A stretch of 64,000 nucleotides of DNA from Planctomycetes bacterium syqfu (GCA_020974905.1 CP087563.1:3286001-3350000); one strand, 5' to 3'. Shown: positions 18,459 to 27,586, numbered from the stretch's first letter. The notes: a model not told the origin generated them from the letters alone. Numbers and translations: made by a program.

Positions 18459-20314
18459 CAACTGACAACTACGACGACAACCTGATCCTCGGCTACATCG
18501 AGGATGAACTCACCGCAGACCAAAAGGCGGCATTCGAGCAGACTCTCGCAGCGGACCCACGGTTAGCAAGCCTGGTCAAAAGCATGAAACAGGATCGGGA
18601 CATGCTCAGCGATCTGGATCAGGTCACCGCGCCGATGGAGCTGGGTGACTACGTCTCAGCTCAACTCGAACGGCAAATGCTCCTGGGACCCCTGCCCCAA
18701 CGGCGAAAGCCCAACCCCGCAGTGCGATCCACACCCCAGGCAAGAAGCCACGCACGCACCATGCGCATCTTTGCCTACGGGTCACTGGCTGCCATGTTCA
18801 TGGTCATCATCGGCTTGATGGTCAACCACACCGGCACGCAGTCCCTGATCCATCGCACCGAACAAATGGCCTTCGAATCACAAATCAGTAAACAGCAACC
18901 GGCCGTGGCCATGGACATGAATCAGGCGGATCGGCAACCCGATGCCATCGACCGACTGCTGGCTGAACCCATCGTCCTGCCACAAGCCAAGACCGAGTTG
19001 AGAACGCTCCCCCCGGAAGTCCTGGAAGCCCCGGAAGCCCCGGAAATTTCGACAGCACCCATGCCTGAGACACTCGCACGCAACATGCCAACCGACACGC
19101 GCGAAACCTCTGCCGTCGGTGGCATCGCCAAATTGGATTGGGATGAGTCGGGTGCGGATCATGCCAACGCCACATCAGGCCGAGGTGTCACAACCGAGTC
19201 CTCCGTGGTGGCTGATCAACCGGTCGTTGCCATGAGTGTGCCCAAGGCCGTTGCGCGTAGCAGAGGCAGTGAACCTGCAGCCGCCGTACGCAGTTCCACG
19301 CCCGCGATGTCCACCGCACCAGAGTCCGACGGAGTGATGTCCGGCTTTGTTGCTGCCCCTCCAGCTTCAGCACCGTCACCTGCTGTTGAGGAACTCAAGA
19401 AAAACTCACCCACCATGTCCCGATTGGCAATGGGTGACGATGAGTTGTATGACAAAAAAGACAAGTCCTACTTGGACGACACAGCCCCCAGCATCACCAA
19501 TATGATCACGGGCGATTTCGCTGAAATGAATAACAGCAGCCAACCGGTTGATTCTCAGCCCCTCGCCGCCACCAGTCCGGCATCGCCTGAAAAAACCAAG
19601 ACAACAACGGATGTCGCGGTGGTCATTCCCGAGTCGTCACCGCTTCCCCCATTGGTTGCGGATACCGACCCAACCAGCAATCAGTTGGTCACCCCGTCAC
19701 GCACCAGACTCTCCGGTGGCACAACAGCCCCTATCATGCCGTCCGCCAAACCACTGCCACGTCGGCTGCGTGATGTCGCGGGGGTGCGTTCGATGACGAT
19801 CATGCCTCAAGACAATGCTAATGTGACGACGTCCAACTCAATCACACAAACCCCGCCGGTGTGCATTATCCAATCGCATCAACCGCAGCAGACCGTGATT
19901 CAGATCACGCAATGGGCACTGCGAAACAAGGTCGAAATCATCACGCCGGTGACAAACGAATCTGAGCGTTCCAAGGAACGTCAACCCGTGGATCGCGACA
20001 AGGCAACACCTCAACCGGTGACCAAACCAGTTGCCGAACCCAAAGAGGATGCTGACCCGTTGCGTCAGGTGATCACGCTCAACATCCCAGCCAATCAGGT
20101 CCCGGTGCTCGTGCAGTGGCTCAATGGTCAGACCAGCCAATCCAACAACTGGATCGCGCCATTGCCCCAGGCCAACACCGCCAACGACGCCTATCAGCGA
20201 CTTCAGCAGGAAATGCCATTGGCGCCGACTCTCCCCCTGCTCAAACCTGACGAATCGATGCAGATCCAATTGATGGTCGTCCCCGACCCAAGACCGCAGA
20301 TACAGGGTCAGTGA
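18455..20314 (+). CDS. Large membrane anti-sigma-like protein
   Basis: 619 residues. The N-terminal 60 residues resemble an anti-sigma domain without zinc ligands (GYIEDELTADQKAAFEQTLAADPRLASLVKSM). One membrane helix follows (about 107-126, IFAYGSLAAMFMVIIGLMV). The rest, about 490 residues, is predicted periplasmic, rich in Pro, Ala, Thr and Ser, with a small ordered-looking C-terminal part (about 530-570). Translational overlap with the sigma gene supports the anti-sigma role. The long disordered sensor region is unusual for the class. Confidence 0.75.
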   Translation: MTTDNYDDNLILGYIEDELTADQKAAFEQTLAADPRLASLVKSMKQDRDMLSDLDQVTAPMELGDYVSAQLERQMLLGPLPQRRKPNPAVRSTPQARSHARTMRIFAYGSLAAMFMVIIGLMVNHTGTQSLIHRTEQMAFESQISKQQPAVAMDMNQADRQPDAIDRLLAEPIVLPQAKTELRTLPPEVLEAPEAPEISTAPMPETLARNMPTDTRETSAVGGIAKLDWDESGADHANATSGRGVTTESSVVADQPVVAMSVPKAVARSRGSEPAAAVRSSTPAMSTAPESDGVMSGFVAAPPASAPSPAVEELKKNSPTMSRLAMGDDELYDKKDKSYLDDTAPSITNMITGDFAEMNNSSQPVDSQPLAATSPASPEKTKTTTDVAVVIPESSPLPPLVADTDPTSNQLVTPSRTRLSGGTTAPIMPSAKPLPRRLRDVAGVRSMTIMPQDNANVTTSNSITQTPPVCIIQSHQPQQTVIQITQWALRNKVEIITPVTNESERSKERQPVDRDKATPQPVTKPVAEPKEDADPLRQVITLNIPANQVPVLVQWLNGQTSQSNNWIAPLPQANTANDAYQRLQQEMPLAPTLPLLKPDESMQIQLMVVPDPRPQIQGQ

Positions 20315-20364
20315 ATTTCAGATCAATACCGTTCAAGTAGCTCAAGAAAGCAAACCTAATACTC

Positions 20365-20449
20365 CGTCACTCCCGCGCAGGCGGGAGTCCAGTGGTATGT
20401 GCAAGCGTCTACAGAATGCCACTGGATTCCCGCCTGCGCGGGAATGACG
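20365..20449. repeat. Family A hairpin repeat, copy 6
   Basis: Best preserved copy: GTCACTCCCGCGCAGGCGGG...CCACTGGATTCCCGCCTGCG, arms nearly perfect. It lies in the 20315-20794 gap, which also holds an ATCTGTGT/TTCATCTGTGG tandem at about 20523-20550, a REP hairpin and the promoter region of the second sigma gene. Confidence 0.88.
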
Positions 20450-20595
20450 AAATGAAAAACGACCTGTCGATTCGTGTTTAAGCTGCCCTGAAGACTTTGA
20501 TCTGTTGTTACCTGTCTTGAACATCTGTGTGCATCTGTGTTCATCTGTGGTGAAAAATGTCTTGAGCGCGGGCGCGAACAACGGGAAGGCAAGGC

Positions 20596-20623
20596 AACCC
20601 GTGACTCAGGAGAGTCACGGGTT
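20596..20623. repeat. REP-like perfect hairpin
   Basis: Stem AACCCGTGACT with AGTCACGGGTT (11 bp). Same family as the hairpins at 2374-2450. Confidence 0.6.
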
Positions 20624-20671
20624 TGTCAGCGAATCCATCTCTCACAAAAATCATTTTTCTCATCACCAATC

Positions 20672-20700
20672 GGAAAAATCATGATTGCCATATAATGTCT
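20672..20700 (+). promoter_or_regulatory. Possible promoter of the second ECF unit
   Basis: GGAAAAA at 20672 and TATAATGTC at 20691-20699 upstream of the sigma gene. The TATAAT is perfect, but no housekeeping -35 is present; the GGAA...GTC spacing is loosely ECF-like, suggesting autoregulation. Tentative. Confidence 0.35.
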
Positions 20701-20794
20701 CTGTTAAACGACCTACGTGCCTTGGATCAATTTCCCGTAAAAAAATTTCATGTCTCGGGAAGTTTTTGCCCCTTTGCAGGAACAGTAGTCACAG

Positions 20795-21505
20795 ATGAGG
20801 ACGGATCAGTTGGACAGTCTGGGTGCTGGTGATCCAGACGACCCACAGGAGCAGTTGCTGGCAAAAGTCGCAGCAGGCAATGCTGTGGCGTTTGAGCAAC
20901 TGGTCCATCTTCATGCGGATCGACTCTACGCATTGGCTTACGTCATGCTCAAGAATCGGGCCGACGCTGAGGATGCGGTTCAGGAAACGTTCCTGGCTGT
21001 GTTTGAAAGTGCATCAAAGTTCCAAGGCAATGCAACGGTCAAGACATGGATCACACGCATACTCATCAAACGCATCGCCCGCATCCGGCGCAAGAACAAA
21101 TGGGGCAGGCTCCTGTTTGTCTCACGCCAGCCGGTGATGGATGCGATGCCTGCGAGCAATCGCACCGAGCATACCGAGATCCAGATCGACACCTTGCAGG
21201 CCATTGCCAAACTCCCGCCGGAGTTTGCCAGCGTGGTCATGCTGCGGGAGATTCAGGGCTTGAGCTATGCCCAGATTGCCGACGTCCTGGACCTGCCACG
21301 TGGCACGGTCGAGTCCCGGCTGCATCGCGGTAGAGCGTTACTCAAGGACACCTTGGCTGACTACTTCCCCCCCGGAAGTCACCCCCGGCCCCCGGAAGCA
21401 CCCCCACCGCGAAAAGTCGCCAGGCCGCCTGATGAAAGTGACAAGCCTGAACCTGCCTTGGACCACGAAACTGAAACAGACTCCGACAAAGGAGTGACTT
21501 CATGA
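20795..21505 (+). CDS. ECF RNA polymerase sigma factor (second)
   Basis: 236 residues. Region 2 about 35-100 (AFEQLVHLHADRLYALAYVMLKNRADAEDAVQETFLAVFESASKF) and region 4 about 130-185 (IAKLPPEFASVVMLREIQGLSYAQIADVLDLPRGTVESRLHRGRALLKD). A Pro-rich acidic tail of about 45 residues follows. The stop overlaps the next gene by four bases. It resembles the RpoE-like group; target genes probably include the linked periplasmic proteins. Confidence 0.92.
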   Translation: MRTDQLDSLGAGDPDDPQEQLLAKVAAGNAVAFEQLVHLHADRLYALAYVMLKNRADAEDAVQETFLAVFESASKFQGNATVKTWITRILIKRIARIRRKNKWGRLLFVSRQPVMDAMPASNRTEHTEIQIDTLQAIAKLPPEFASVVMLREIQGLSYAQIADVLDLPRGTVESRLHRGRALLKDTLADYFPPGSHPRPPEAPPPRKVARPPDESDKPEPALDHETETDSDKGVTS

Positions 21506-21972
21506 AACTTGATATGAACCAACAACAACTCCTGGCACGCTACCACGATGGTCAAACCACCGATGCTGAGAATCAGCAGGTGCAGTCTTTGCTCGCTGGT
21601 AACCCCGATGGTCAGGAATATCTCAACCAGCTAAGCCAACTCAGTCAGTCGCTGCAATCTGCCTACACAATGCCACGTATCAGTGAAAAATTAGCGGATC
21701 GTCTGCGCGACATTCCCCATGCTGCACAGGAACATGCGATCACGCGATTGGCCGGTGGCTGGTCGTTGGCAGCTTCCATTCTCCTGCTCTTTAGCGCGTT
21801 GGCCATCTTCCAGTATCAAGCCAACACCACCATCGACTCGGATGCCTGGCAACTGGATCGCATGGCCATCGGTCAAGCCAGCAGCCAATACGGCGTGGAG
21901 TTGACGGACAACCATCGCGATCTGCAATTGGCCTCATTGCTCATCTCACAGGGCACGGAGGCATCACAATGA
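21502..21972 (+). CDS. Anti-sigma factor-like membrane protein
   Basis: 156 residues. Residues 1-60 look like a zinc-less anti-sigma domain (LLARYHDGQTTDAENQQVQSLLAGNPDGQEYLNQLSQ); one membrane helix at about 88-105 (LAASILLLFSALAIFQYQ). Overlaps both the sigma gene upstream and the Spy-like gene downstream by four bases, so all three are coupled. Confidence 0.78.
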   Translation: MKLDMNQQQLLARYHDGQTTDAENQQVQSLLAGNPDGQEYLNQLSQLSQSLQSAYTMPRISEKLADRLRDIPHAAQEHAITRLAGGWSLAASILLLFSALAIFQYQANTTIDSDAWQLDRMAIGQASSQYGVELTDNHRDLQLASLLISQGTEASQ

Positions 21973-22565
21973 AGAAGACGGCCATCATTCTTTCACTGGC
22001 ATTTGTGCTGGTCTTTGTCGCGGGTTTTGCAGTCGGCACCGTGTCACAGCAACGCAACAAACCGCCCAAGGACTTCGGCGCCTTTCTCGCTGAGAAGCTG
22101 GATTTGACTGCTGAGCAGCAGGCCCAGATGAAAGCCATCTGGTCCAACGCCATGAAGCGCGACACTTCCGGCCGAGATCAATACAAGCAATTGCGTGACC
22201 AACGTGATGCTGCGATCAACACGTTACTTGGCCCCAGCCAGATGACCGAGTACCAGGCGATCATGGACACCTATCGCGAACAGTTCAACAAACTCCGTCA
22301 ATCAAGGCGTGATGCCATCGACAAAGCCGTTGAACAGACACGCAAGATGCTCACCCCAAAACAGCTTGAAATTTACGACAAAATGCGACCCAACAAAGAC
22401 GGCTGGCGTAAGCCGCACTTTGATCATGGACCGGATCGCGGCCCCGGCGGTCATGGTGGCCACGGATCACATTCCCCCAAAGGCGCCCCGGGGGAAGCTG
22501 ATGCCAAGCAACCACCCTCGCCCCCGGATGCACCGGATGACTCGGATACCCCCGAGTCGGAATGA
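21969..22565 (+). CDS. Spy/CpxP-like periplasmic protein
   Basis: 198 residues. N-terminal helix (about 4-26) anchors or exports it. The core has LDLTAEQQAQMKAIWSNAMKR and LTPKQLEIYDKM, the LTxxQ-type repeats of Spy/CpxP/heavy-metal resistance proteins. The C terminus is rich in His, Gly and Pro (HFDHGPDRGPGGHGGHGSH), a possible metal-binding tail. Linkage to sigma/anti-sigma genes suggests an envelope-stress or metal-sensing role; that is inference. Confidence 0.72.
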   Translation: MKKTAIILSLAFVLVFVAGFAVGTVSQQRNKPPKDFGAFLAEKLDLTAEQQAQMKAIWSNAMKRDTSGRDQYKQLRDQRDAAINTLLGPSQMTEYQAIMDTYREQFNKLRQSRRDAIDKAVEQTRKMLTPKQLEIYDKMRPNKDGWRKPHFDHGPDRGPGGHGGHGSHSPKGAPGEADAKQPPSPPDAPDDSDTPESE

Positions 22566-22633
22566 CCGGACCGATGCCATGAAAACTGACCTTACCCCGT
22601 AACCAACCGCTCAGGTTCCAATGGAGAAAAACA

Positions 22634-23167
22634 ATGAGCAAATCCAAAATCACAGCCATGTCCCTTTGTGCCCTTTTGTGTGTATTGACTGCTGGCATCG
22701 GCCTGCAACTTCCCACTGCCACAGCACAGGAACGCAATGCCGGCCCCGGTGGCGGTGATCGCGAACAGATGCGTGCCCGTTGGCAACAGCGCATGGAAGA
22801 CCGCATGAAGGAAGCCTTGAAAGTCACCGATGAAGAATGGTCCGTCCTCCAACCCCGCATCAAGAAAGTCACTGATCTGCAACGCGAAAGCCGTGCGGGC
22901 ATGATGCGTGGCTGGGGCCGCCGTGGTCCGGATCGTGACAACGAGTCTGAACGTCAACTCAATCCCCTTCAACAGGCAGCCAAGGATTTGCAGACTGTCC
23001 TGGAAACCGAAGGTGCAACTTCCGACCAGATCAAAGCCAAGCTTGATGCATACCGTGCAGCCAAGACCGCTTCGGAAGCCGAGTTGAACAAAGCCCGTGC
23101 CGGTCTGCGTGAACTGCTGACCATCAACCAGGAAGCGCAACTCGTGATGATGGGCATCCTCGAATAA
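22634..23167 (+). CDS. Exported small helical protein, Spy-like
   Basis: 177 residues with a clear signal peptide (ITAMSLCALLCVLTAGIGLQLPTATAQ, cleavage after about residue 32). The mature part is helical and charged (MRARWQQRMEDRMKEALKVTDEEWSVLQPRIKKV), similar in style to the preceding protein but with a diverged LTxxQ motif. RBS GGAGAAAAACA precedes the start. Probably the last gene of the second ECF unit. Confidence 0.65.
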   Translation: MSKSKITAMSLCALLCVLTAGIGLQLPTATAQERNAGPGGGDREQMRARWQQRMEDRMKEALKVTDEEWSVLQPRIKKVTDLQRESRAGMMRGWGRRGPDRDNESERQLNPLQQAAKDLQTVLETEGATSDQIKAKLDAYRAAKTASEAELNKARAGLRELLTINQEAQLVMMGILE

Positions 23168-23259
23168 CAGACCCATACCTCAGGCAGACCATACCCCAAC
23201 CTGCCTGATATCCCCCGCCTCGGCCTCGGAAACGAGACCCGGGCGTTTGATTGAAAATG

Positions 23260-23355
23260 AGGGATTAGGGACTAGCGACTAGGGACTAGTTAACAAGGCA
23301 AAAAGCCCAAGTCGCAATTTCCCCCCTGGTCCCTGGTCCCTAGTCGCTAGTCCCT
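23260..23355. repeat. Family B inverted repeat, copy 2
   Basis: Left arm AGGGATTAGGGACTAGCGAC..., right arm CTGGTCCCTGGTCCCTAGTC...; its right end is ten bases before the gspE start codon. Confidence 0.8.
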
Positions 23356-23364
23356 GAGCTTTTC

Positions 23365-25098
23365 ATGCATCAGAAACTTCTCGAGCTGGTAAACCAGTGT
23401 CAACTGGATGAGTCCGCGGCCCGGCAGGTCAACGACCTGCTGGGCCAGGGGATTCCTTTGGACCGTGCCCTGCTCCAATCAGCGGTGCTCTCCGAATCCC
23501 AATGCGTTGAAAATTTCGGTGCATGGTTTGACCTGCCGACCACGGAACTGGCCAACTATCTCCCGGATAAACAACTGCTCAAAAAATGTCCGGCACGTGT
23601 CCTGCTGCAACACCAACTGCTACCCTTGGAAATTGTCAACGGCCAACTCCGCGTTGCCACCGCCTTCATCTCCAACCGGGCAGGCATGGACGAACTGCGT
23701 ATGGCAACGGGCATGACAGTCACCCCGGTCATCGCCCCACTCTCAGCCATCCAACGTTGTCTTAAAGCACACCTGGGGGTCGGTGCCGACACCGTCCAAT
23801 CATTGGTTGCTGACAAAGACGGTATTCAGGTCATTGACGATCAGGACAGCGATGATGATGTCGATCTGGCTGACGAAGCGGGCGACGCGTCGATTATCCG
23901 ACTGGTTAACCAACTGCTCTCCGAAGCCATCGAACGGCGTGCCACCGACGTACACATCGAACCCTTCGAAGAAGAACTCCGCGTGCGATACCGCATTGAC
24001 GGCGTGCTTCAGGAAGCCTCACTCCCCGCGGAAGTCAAACGCTTTCAGGCAGCGATCGTCTCACGACTCAAGATTCTCAGTCACATGGACATTGCTGAAA
24101 AGCGCGTGCCCCAGGACGGCCGTATCAAACTCAAAATCAATGAGCGCGAAATCGACGTGCGCGTGTCGGTGATCCCGATGCTCTATGGCGAAGCTGTCGT
24201 GCTGCGTTTACTTGACCGTTCATCCGCATTGCTGGGTCTGGAACAACTGGGGATTGCCCGAGACGATCAGGACAAACTCGACCGCATCCTTGCCCTGCCT
24301 CACGGTATTGTCCTCGTCACCGGCCCCACCGGTTCGGGGAAAACCACCACGCTTTATGCAGCACTGTCTCGGATCAACGATGTGGATCGCAAGATCATCA
24401 CCATCGAAGACCCCATCGAATACCAACTGCGTGGCATCAACCAGATTCAAGTCGCAACGCGTGCTGGACTCACCTTTGCCAAAGGTCTCCGCGCGATCCT
24501 GCGTCATGACCCTGACGTTGTTCTCATCGGCGAAATTCGTGACGGTGAAACCGCCCAGATTGCAGTCCAGGCCTCACTCACCGGCCACATGGTGTTCTCC
24601 ACATTGCACACCAATGACTCACCATCCGCCATCACGCGACTCATCGACATGGGTGTCGAACCTTATCTGGTCGCGTCATCCCTTGAAGCCGTCATGGCAC
24701 AGCGCCTGGTTCGCCGCATCTGTAAACACTGTAAAACGGCCTACGAACCCGACGATCGGCTAGCGATGGAGTTGGACCTGGGCATCAAGCTGCCCGAACA
24801 GCTTTACCGTGGCACGGGTTGCAGCCAATGTCAAAACACCGGCTACAGCGGTCGAACCGTCATCTGTGAAATGATGACCATCACCGGCAACATCCGCAGC
24901 CTGATTCTCGAACGCACCAGTGCTGACGTCATCCGACGCGAGACCACGCTGCAAGGCGCACGCAATCTCCGCGAAGATGGTTGGCGTCATGTCAACACCG
25001 GCACGACCACCATCGAGGAAGTGCTCCGCGTCACCAAAGATGAACGCAACGACTTTGCAAAAGCCCAAGTCCCCCCATCCAATCCTTCGGAGTCCTAA
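23365..25098 (+). CDS. gspE: Type II secretion ATPase GspE
   Basis: 577 residues. N-terminal MshEN-type domain (about 1-150), then the secretion ATPase core: Walker A GPTGSGKTT (about 320), Asp box around TIEDPIEYQLRG, Walker B LIGEIRDGETA, and a four-cysteine zinc site CKHC...CSQC near the C terminus. Drives pseudopilus assembly from the cytosolic face. First gene of an eleven-gene set, six bases ahead of gspF. A family B repeat adjoins its start. Confidence 0.95.
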   Translation: MHQKLLELVNQCQLDESAARQVNDLLGQGIPLDRALLQSAVLSESQCVENFGAWFDLPTTELANYLPDKQLLKKCPARVLLQHQLLPLEIVNGQLRVATAFISNRAGMDELRMATGMTVTPVIAPLSAIQRCLKAHLGVGADTVQSLVADKDGIQVIDDQDSDDDVDLADEAGDASIIRLVNQLLSEAIERRATDVHIEPFEEELRVRYRIDGVLQEASLPAEVKRFQAAIVSRLKILSHMDIAEKRVPQDGRIKLKINEREIDVRVSVIPMLYGEAVVLRLLDRSSALLGLEQLGIARDDQDKLDRILALPHGIVLVTGPTGSGKTTTLYAALSRINDVDRKIITIEDPIEYQLRGINQIQVATRAGLTFAKGLRAILRHDPDVVLIGEIRDGETAQIAVQASLTGHMVFSTLHTNDSPSAITRLIDMGVEPYLVASSLEAVMAQRLVRRICKHCKTAYEPDDRLAMELDLGIKLPEQLYRGTGCSQCQNTGYSGRTVICEMMTITGNIRSLILERTSADVIRRETTLQGARNLREDGWRHVNTGTTTIEEVLRVTKDERNDFAKAQVPPSNPSES

Positions 25099-25104
25099 GC
25101 CAAC

Positions 25105-26328
25105 ATGCAGACGTACGCATACAAAGCAACCGATGCCAAGGGCTCCATGACCGAAGGCTCGATTCAGGCAACCAACCGCAGTGCAGCGATGCAGCAACTC
25201 GGCGCATTGGGTTTAACCCCCATCGCGCTGGTTGATCCGTCGGACGTGCAAGGCAAAAAGGCTGCGGACTTCAAACCCAAAGCAGGCAGTCGCATCAGTA
25301 GCGCGGACCTCGAACGGTTCACGCGTGAGTTGGCCAACTTGCTCACCGCCGGTGTGCCGTTGAGTAAAGCTTTGCAGATCATCGTGCGTGAAAGTTCGCG
25401 CATGAACTCCAACCAACAGTTCCGCGCGATTCACGATGACGTGGTCGGCGGGATGTCGTTAGCTGATGCAATGGCACGTTGGCCGCGGTCATTTTCGGAT
25501 GTGTATGTTGCCATGGTGCATGCCGGTGAGACGGGTGGTTTTCTTGATGAAGTGCTCATCCAGATTGCAGAGTTGCGCAACCGCGAACAGGAACTTGTCG
25601 GACGCGTCAAAGGCGCACTGATTTACCCGGTGGTGCTTGCGACCGTTGCCAGTGGTGTGATGATTTTCCTGCTGACGTTTTTCATCCCGCGATTTACCAG
25701 CATTTTCGCGGACTTCGGCGGGCAACTGCCATGGCTGACGCGACAGATTGTGGCATTGAGTAACGGCTTACTCCAATACGGTTTGTTTTTACTCATCGGT
25801 ATCATGCTTGGGATCGTCGGTGTGCAACGTGCATGGAAAACAGACAGCGGTCGACGGATCATTGAAAACCTGATCCTCAAATTGCCCGGTGTCGGCAAGG
25901 TCATCGCTCAGCTTGCGATGGTGCGCTTCTGCCAAATGCTCGGGACGTTGCTTGGTGCCGGTGTGCCGTTGGTTAATTCGCTGAAGGTCGCCCGTAAAGC
26001 CATTGGCAATCAGACACTCTCCGATGCCGTGGACCAAAGCGTTGAACAGGTGCAGATGGGGACCGCTTTGGCGATGAGTTTAAAAACATGCCCGACCCTT
26101 TTCCCGCAATCGGTCATTGAAATGATCAGCGTGGCAGAGGAGTCCGGTCGCCTTGATAAAGAGTTGGTGCGTTTGTCCGAGACGTATCAGAAATTACTCG
26201 ACCGCTACCTGCGTATGCTCGTGTCCCTGATGGAGCCGTTAATGCTTCTGATCATGGGCGCGATCGTGGGCACCGTGGTCATCGGCATGCTCCTGCCGGT
26301 CTTCGAACTGCAGGACCTCGTTCAATAA
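25105..26328 (+). CDS. gspF: Type II secretion inner-membrane protein GspF
   Basis: 407 residues, two homologous GspF domains (about 70-195 and 275-395), each with FTRELANLLTAGVPLSKAL / RFCQMLGTLLGAGVPLVNSL, and three membrane helices (about 175, 225, 380). Platform protein of the secretion machine. Confidence 0.95.
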   Translation: MQTYAYKATDAKGSMTEGSIQATNRSAAMQQLGALGLTPIALVDPSDVQGKKAADFKPKAGSRISSADLERFTRELANLLTAGVPLSKALQIIVRESSRMNSNQQFRAIHDDVVGGMSLADAMARWPRSFSDVYVAMVHAGETGGFLDEVLIQIAELRNREQELVGRVKGALIYPVVLATVASGVMIFLLTFFIPRFTSIFADFGGQLPWLTRQIVALSNGLLQYGLFLLIGIMLGIVGVQRAWKTDSGRRIIENLILKLPGVGKVIAQLAMVRFCQMLGTLLGAGVPLVNSLKVARKAIGNQTLSDAVDQSVEQVQMGTALAMSLKTCPTLFPQSVIEMISVAEESGRLDKELVRLSETYQKLLDRYLRMLVSLMEPLMLLIMGAIVGTVVIGMLLPVFELQDLVQ

Positions 26329-26335
26329 CCAGATA

Positions 26336-26424
26336 AGGGATTAGGGACTAGCCACCAGGGACTAGTTCAAGGCATGAATCACAAGTGAAGCATCGGAATT
26401 CTGAACCCTAGTCCCTAGTCCCTT
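26336..26424. repeat. Family B inverted repeat, copy 3
   Basis: AGGGATTAGGGACTAG...(about 50 bases)...CTAGTCCCTAGTCCCTTG, lying inside the operon between gspF and gspG. Here a proper RBS (GAAAGG) separates it from the next start. Confidence 0.8.
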
Positions 26425-26450
26425 GCTTCACCCCGAAAGGTTTACCAGAC

Positions 26451-26897
26451 ATGAACTCACGTACCAAACTTTACGCACGCAATGCACGACGCGGCTTTTC
26501 TCTCATTGAACTGCTGCTCGTGCTGGTGATTCTGGCGACACTCACTGCCATCATCGCCCCGCGTTTTACATCACGTTCCAAGCAGGCACGTGTCACCGCT
26601 GCCAAGACGGATATCTCGCGTCTTGAGTTACTGCTTGACTCGTTTGAAATCGACACCGGTCGCCTGCCAACTTCCGACGAAGGCCTGGATGCCCTGCTTG
26701 AAGAACCGAGCAACGTCACCAATTGGCAAGGCCCATATCTCAAGAAAAACGCACTGCCCAAGGACCCGTGGGGCAATGCGTACATCTACGAATATCCCGG
26801 CAAAAACAACACGTCCAGCTATGACCTGTCTTCCTATGGCCCCGATGGCAAGCAAGGCGGTGATGACGACGTGACCAACTGGACTGAAGACGAGTAA
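26451..26897 (+). CDS. gspG: Major pseudopilin GspG
   Basis: 148 residues. Prepilin cleavage site RRG/FSLIELLLVLVILATL with Glu at +5. The C-terminal part has the GspG hallmarks LPTSDEGLDALL, GPYLKK, LPKDPWGNAYIYEYPG and a calcium-site-like loop GPDGKQGGDDDV. Forms the shaft of the pseudopilus. Confidence 0.96.
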   Translation: MNSRTKLYARNARRGFSLIELLLVLVILATLTAIIAPRFTSRSKQARVTAAKTDISRLELLLDSFEIDTGRLPTSDEGLDALLEEPSNVTNWQGPYLKKNALPKDPWGNAYIYEYPGKNNTSSYDLSSYGPDGKQGGDDDVTNWTEDE

Positions 26898-26960
26898 CCC
26901 CCCCCGGAAGTTTCCCGAAAGTCCCCCGGAAGTCCCCCGGCATTTTCACAAGTCAGATCA

Positions 26961-27584
26961 GTGATGAACCAAAGAGTCACAAAGACACAGAGAAAGACAC
27001 CAAACACACATTCAAACCATGCGTGTGGGTTGATCTCCCATGCTCTGTTCTCTGTGCCTTTGTGTCTCTTTGGTTCAAAAAAACGATCGCAACGTGCGTT
27101 CACGTTTTTCGAGTTGCTGGTCGTGTTGGTGATTCTGTCAACGGCATTGGGCATGCTGGCACCAAACCTGCGCAGATTTTTCTTTGCTCACCAGACACAC
27201 GAAAAAGCCCTGCATCTATTGGCACTCATGCGCCACGCTCGCAGTCAGGCCGTCACGCAAGGCATCACGCATCGCCTGGTGATCAACATCGATGACCGTG
27301 AGTACCTGCTCGAACAACGTGTTGATGGCAAGTATGTCAAGCTGGACAACTCACTGGGACAGACCTTCGATTGGCCTCAGACCATGGAGCTGACCTTCGA
27401 AGCGGACACCGAGCAAAACAGCCCGATTTACCTGTATTTCAGGCCCCAAGGCACGGTCACGCCGGGCAAGATCACGATTCACGGAGATGACGACGAGAAA
27501 GGCTATGTCCTGCGATCACTGACAAGCAGCGAACCTTACACCCTGAGCACCATCAAAGAAGACGACGACAGGAACCTGGACTAA
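26961..27584 (+). CDS. gspH: Minor pseudopilin GspH-like
   Basis: Up to 207 residues. The pilin helix is RAFTFFELLVVLVILSTALGM with Glu at +5, but the residue before the cleavage point is Ala instead of the usual Gly. A periplasmic domain typical of GspH/FimT follows (ALHLLALMRHARSQAVTQG). The N-terminal 40 or so codons come from a family D inverted repeat (26966-27077), so the true start may be downstream (for example a TTG near 27057), which would also give a normal short leader. Two bases before gspI. Confidence 0.82.
   Translation: MMNQRVTKTQRKTPNTHSNHACGLISHALFSVPLCLFGSKKRSQRAFTFFELLVVLVILSTALGMLAPNLRRFFFAHQTHEKALHLLALMRHARSQAVTQGITHRLVINIDDREYLLEQRVDGKYVKLDNSLGQTFDWPQTMELTFEADTEQNSPIYLYFRPQGTVTPGKITIHGDDDEKGYVLRSLTSSEPYTLSTIKEDDDRNLD
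26966..27077. repeat. Family D inverted repeat inside the gspH 5' end
   Basis: AACCAAAGAGTCACAAAGAC...ACAGAG on the left and CTCTGTGCCTTTGTGTCTCT...TTGGTT on the right, about 55 bases apart. Confidence 0.75.
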
Positions 27585-27586
27585 CC

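Noticed and set aside
20342-20592. Two minus-strand frames near 20.4 kb
   Set aside because: Translations of hairpin repeat A6, including LDSRLRG-type peptides.
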